Assembly (NCBI GenBank): GCA_035494015.1
Contig: DATJHJ010000152.1
Location: forward strand, 1-14,879
Direction: 5' to 3'
DNA length: 14,879 bases
Source: CADCTB01 sp035494015
GTDB taxonomy: Bacteria > Actinomycetota > Acidimicrobiia > Acidimicrobiales > AC-14
Shown here: positions 14,274 through 14,879 of the stretch, in pieces
How positions within the stretch are numbered: the stretch's first letter is position 1
How the letters are laid out: each line of letters starts with the position of its first letter
The notes under the pieces: generated by a model
What the model was told of the DNA's origin: nothing
The model's database searches: none
The model's input: only the letters and a program-made list of their open reading frames with translations
Translations under genes and position numbers: made by a program

Positions 14274-14531
14274 ATGCCCAACAAGACAGCCACGATCGGC
14301 GAGTACCGGCTCCACGAGACGGACACCGGTTCTCCTGAGGTCCAGATCGCCCTCCTCACCGAGCGCATCAACCACCTCACCGAGCACCTCAAGTCGCACA
14401 AGAAGGACCACCACAGCCGGCGGGGGCTGCTCATGCTCGTCGGCCGGCGGCGGCGCCTCCTCGACTACGTGCGGGCCAACGACGTGGAGCGGTACCGGGC
14501 GCTGATCGCCCGCCTCGGGCTCCGGCGATAA
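14274..14531 (+). CDS. rpsO: 30S ribosomal protein S15
   Basis: The 85-residue product is S15: DTGSPEVQIALLTERINHL, then HKKDHHSRRGLL and RRRRLLDYVR, ending in IARLGLRR. S15 binds the central domain of 16S rRNA early in 30S assembly. It is a few residues shorter at the N-terminus than the common 89-residue form, in the variable first helix. The ATG at 14274 is the only sensible start. As in most bacteria the next gene is pnp. Confidence 0.97.
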   Translation: MPNKTATIGEYRLHETDTGSPEVQIALLTERINHLTEHLKSHKKDHHSRRGLLMLVGRRRRLLDYVRANDVERYRALIARLGLRR

Positions 14532-14548
14532 CGACAACGACTTTTTCG

Positions 14549-14572
14549 ACGAGCGGCCATCGGGCCGCTCGT
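14549..14572 (+). terminator. strong hairpin between rpsO and pnp (attenuator or RNase site)
   Basis: ACGAGCGGCC-ATCG-GGCCGCTCGT is a perfect 10-base-pair stem with a 4-base loop, 17 bases after the rpsO stop. The T-tract (CTTTTT, 14541-14546) lies before rather than after the stem, so it is not a standard intrinsic terminator for the plus strand. It could be a partial terminator, an mRNA-stabilising end for rpsO, or an RNase processing site like those known between rpsO and pnp in E. coli. The rest of the 169-base gap holds a CACCCGGGTG palindrome (14640-14649) and a distant GCCAGT/ACTGGC pair (14610-14615 and 14664-14669), but no gene. Confidence 0.6.
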
Positions 14573-14700
14573 TGCCATTTCCCACACGCGAGCGGCACCT
14601 GGGTCAGCTGCCAGTCGCCGGCTCCTCGGGCAGGAATCGCACCCGGGTGGCCGACAACTGGGAACTGGCCGTCGCCGCTCCACACCAGAGGAGCAATCAC

Positions 14701-14879
14701 ATGACGGAACCCGTTTCCGTGTCAAGCCCGATATCGGGCACCGGCAAGACCCTGTCGTTCGAGGCCGGCAAGCTGGCCCAGCTGGCCAACGGGGCGGTGG
14801 TGGCCCGCATCGGAGACACCGTCGTCCTGGTCACCGCCGTCGCCTCCAAGGGCGTCCGGGAGGGCGTGGACTTCTTCCC
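14701..14879 (+). CDS. pnp: polynucleotide phosphorylase (5' part, runs off the right edge)
   Basis: Sixty-odd... the visible 59 codons encode the start of PNPase: after a short Ser/Pro-rich leader, KTLSFEAGKLAQLANGAVVA and then GDTVVLVTAVASK and GVDFFP match the first RNase PH domain. PNPase degrades RNA 3' to 5' by phosphorolysis and can add tails; in actinobacteria it is a major RNA-turnover enzyme. AGAGGAG (14687-14693) lies seven bases before the ATG at 14701, a strong ribosome site. The catalytic second PH domain and the KH and S1 domains are outside the window. Context directly after rpsO supports the call. Confidence 0.96.
   Translation, partial: MTEPVSVSSPISGTGKTLSFEAGKLAQLANGAVVARIGDTVVLVTAVASKGVREGVDFF

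Noticed and set aside
11113..14505. A 1130-codon open frame on the plus strand opposite the phosphatase, arfB and into rpsO
   Set aside because: It is a by-product of GC-rich codons on the opposite strand: composition is Gly/Arg/Pro/Ala-heavy, with no domain, and it crosses three well-supported genes.
1..14879. CRISPR array, tRNA, rRNA or insertion sequence
   Set aside because: I found no regularly spaced repeats, no cloverleaf-like sequence with a CCA or conserved TTCGA arm, and no transposase motif on either strand.

Overview
The window is a high-GC bacterial chromosome segment, most likely from an actinobacterium and perhaps from class Acidimicrobiia. The grounds are very GC-rich codon use, several GTG starts, 1-4 base stop/start overlaps, candidate leaderless promoters of the TANNNT type, and the conserved phoH-ybeY-CNNM-era and rpsO-pnp gene orders. 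The class is an inference. I see no tRNA, rRNA, CRISPR array, insertion sequence or phage module.

Left part (1-2670, minus strand): the start of a Tad/Flp-type pilus operon, read as cpaB, cpaE, cpaF. CpaF runs off the left edge. All three genes overlap by 1-4 bases. A well-formed -35/-10 promoter lies before cpaB, and a 15-base direct repeat lies immediately upstream of it. The promoter region is shared with a divergent small HTH (excisionase/MerR-like) regulator. The 3' end of that regulator overlaps a convergent unknown gene whose product looks like two tandem Sm-like units.

Middle (3499-7468, plus strand): a housekeeping RNA and ribosome cluster. It holds a HIT-family nucleotide hydrolase, PhoH ATPase, YbeY rRNA endonuclease, a CNNM/CorC-type CBS membrane protein and the Era GTPase. 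Most junctions overlap, so translational coupling is likely.

Next (7509-10582, plus strand): three exported proteins. They are an unrecognised secreted protein, a membrane-anchored beta-propeller with six Asp-box motifs, and a small Ig-like protein with a C-terminal membrane helix. This is the accessory part of the window and the most likely place for undescribed biology.

Right part: on the minus strand, a 1018-residue soluble PAS-PAS-GAF-GAF-GAF-SpoIIE phosphatase (a partner-switching type signalling protein) and an ArfB-like ribosome-rescue hydrolase. Divergent from arfB are rpsO (S15), with a structured leader and a strong hairpin after it, and the start of pnp (polynucleotide phosphorylase). 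No gene-free stretch exceeds 300 bases. The longest are about 200 bases (2469-2670) and 169 bases (14532-14700), and both hold regulatory signals described below.

Nothing here proves a new system. The best leads are the repeat-bearing divergent promoter of the pilus operon, the duplicated Sm-like protein, and the trio of surface proteins.
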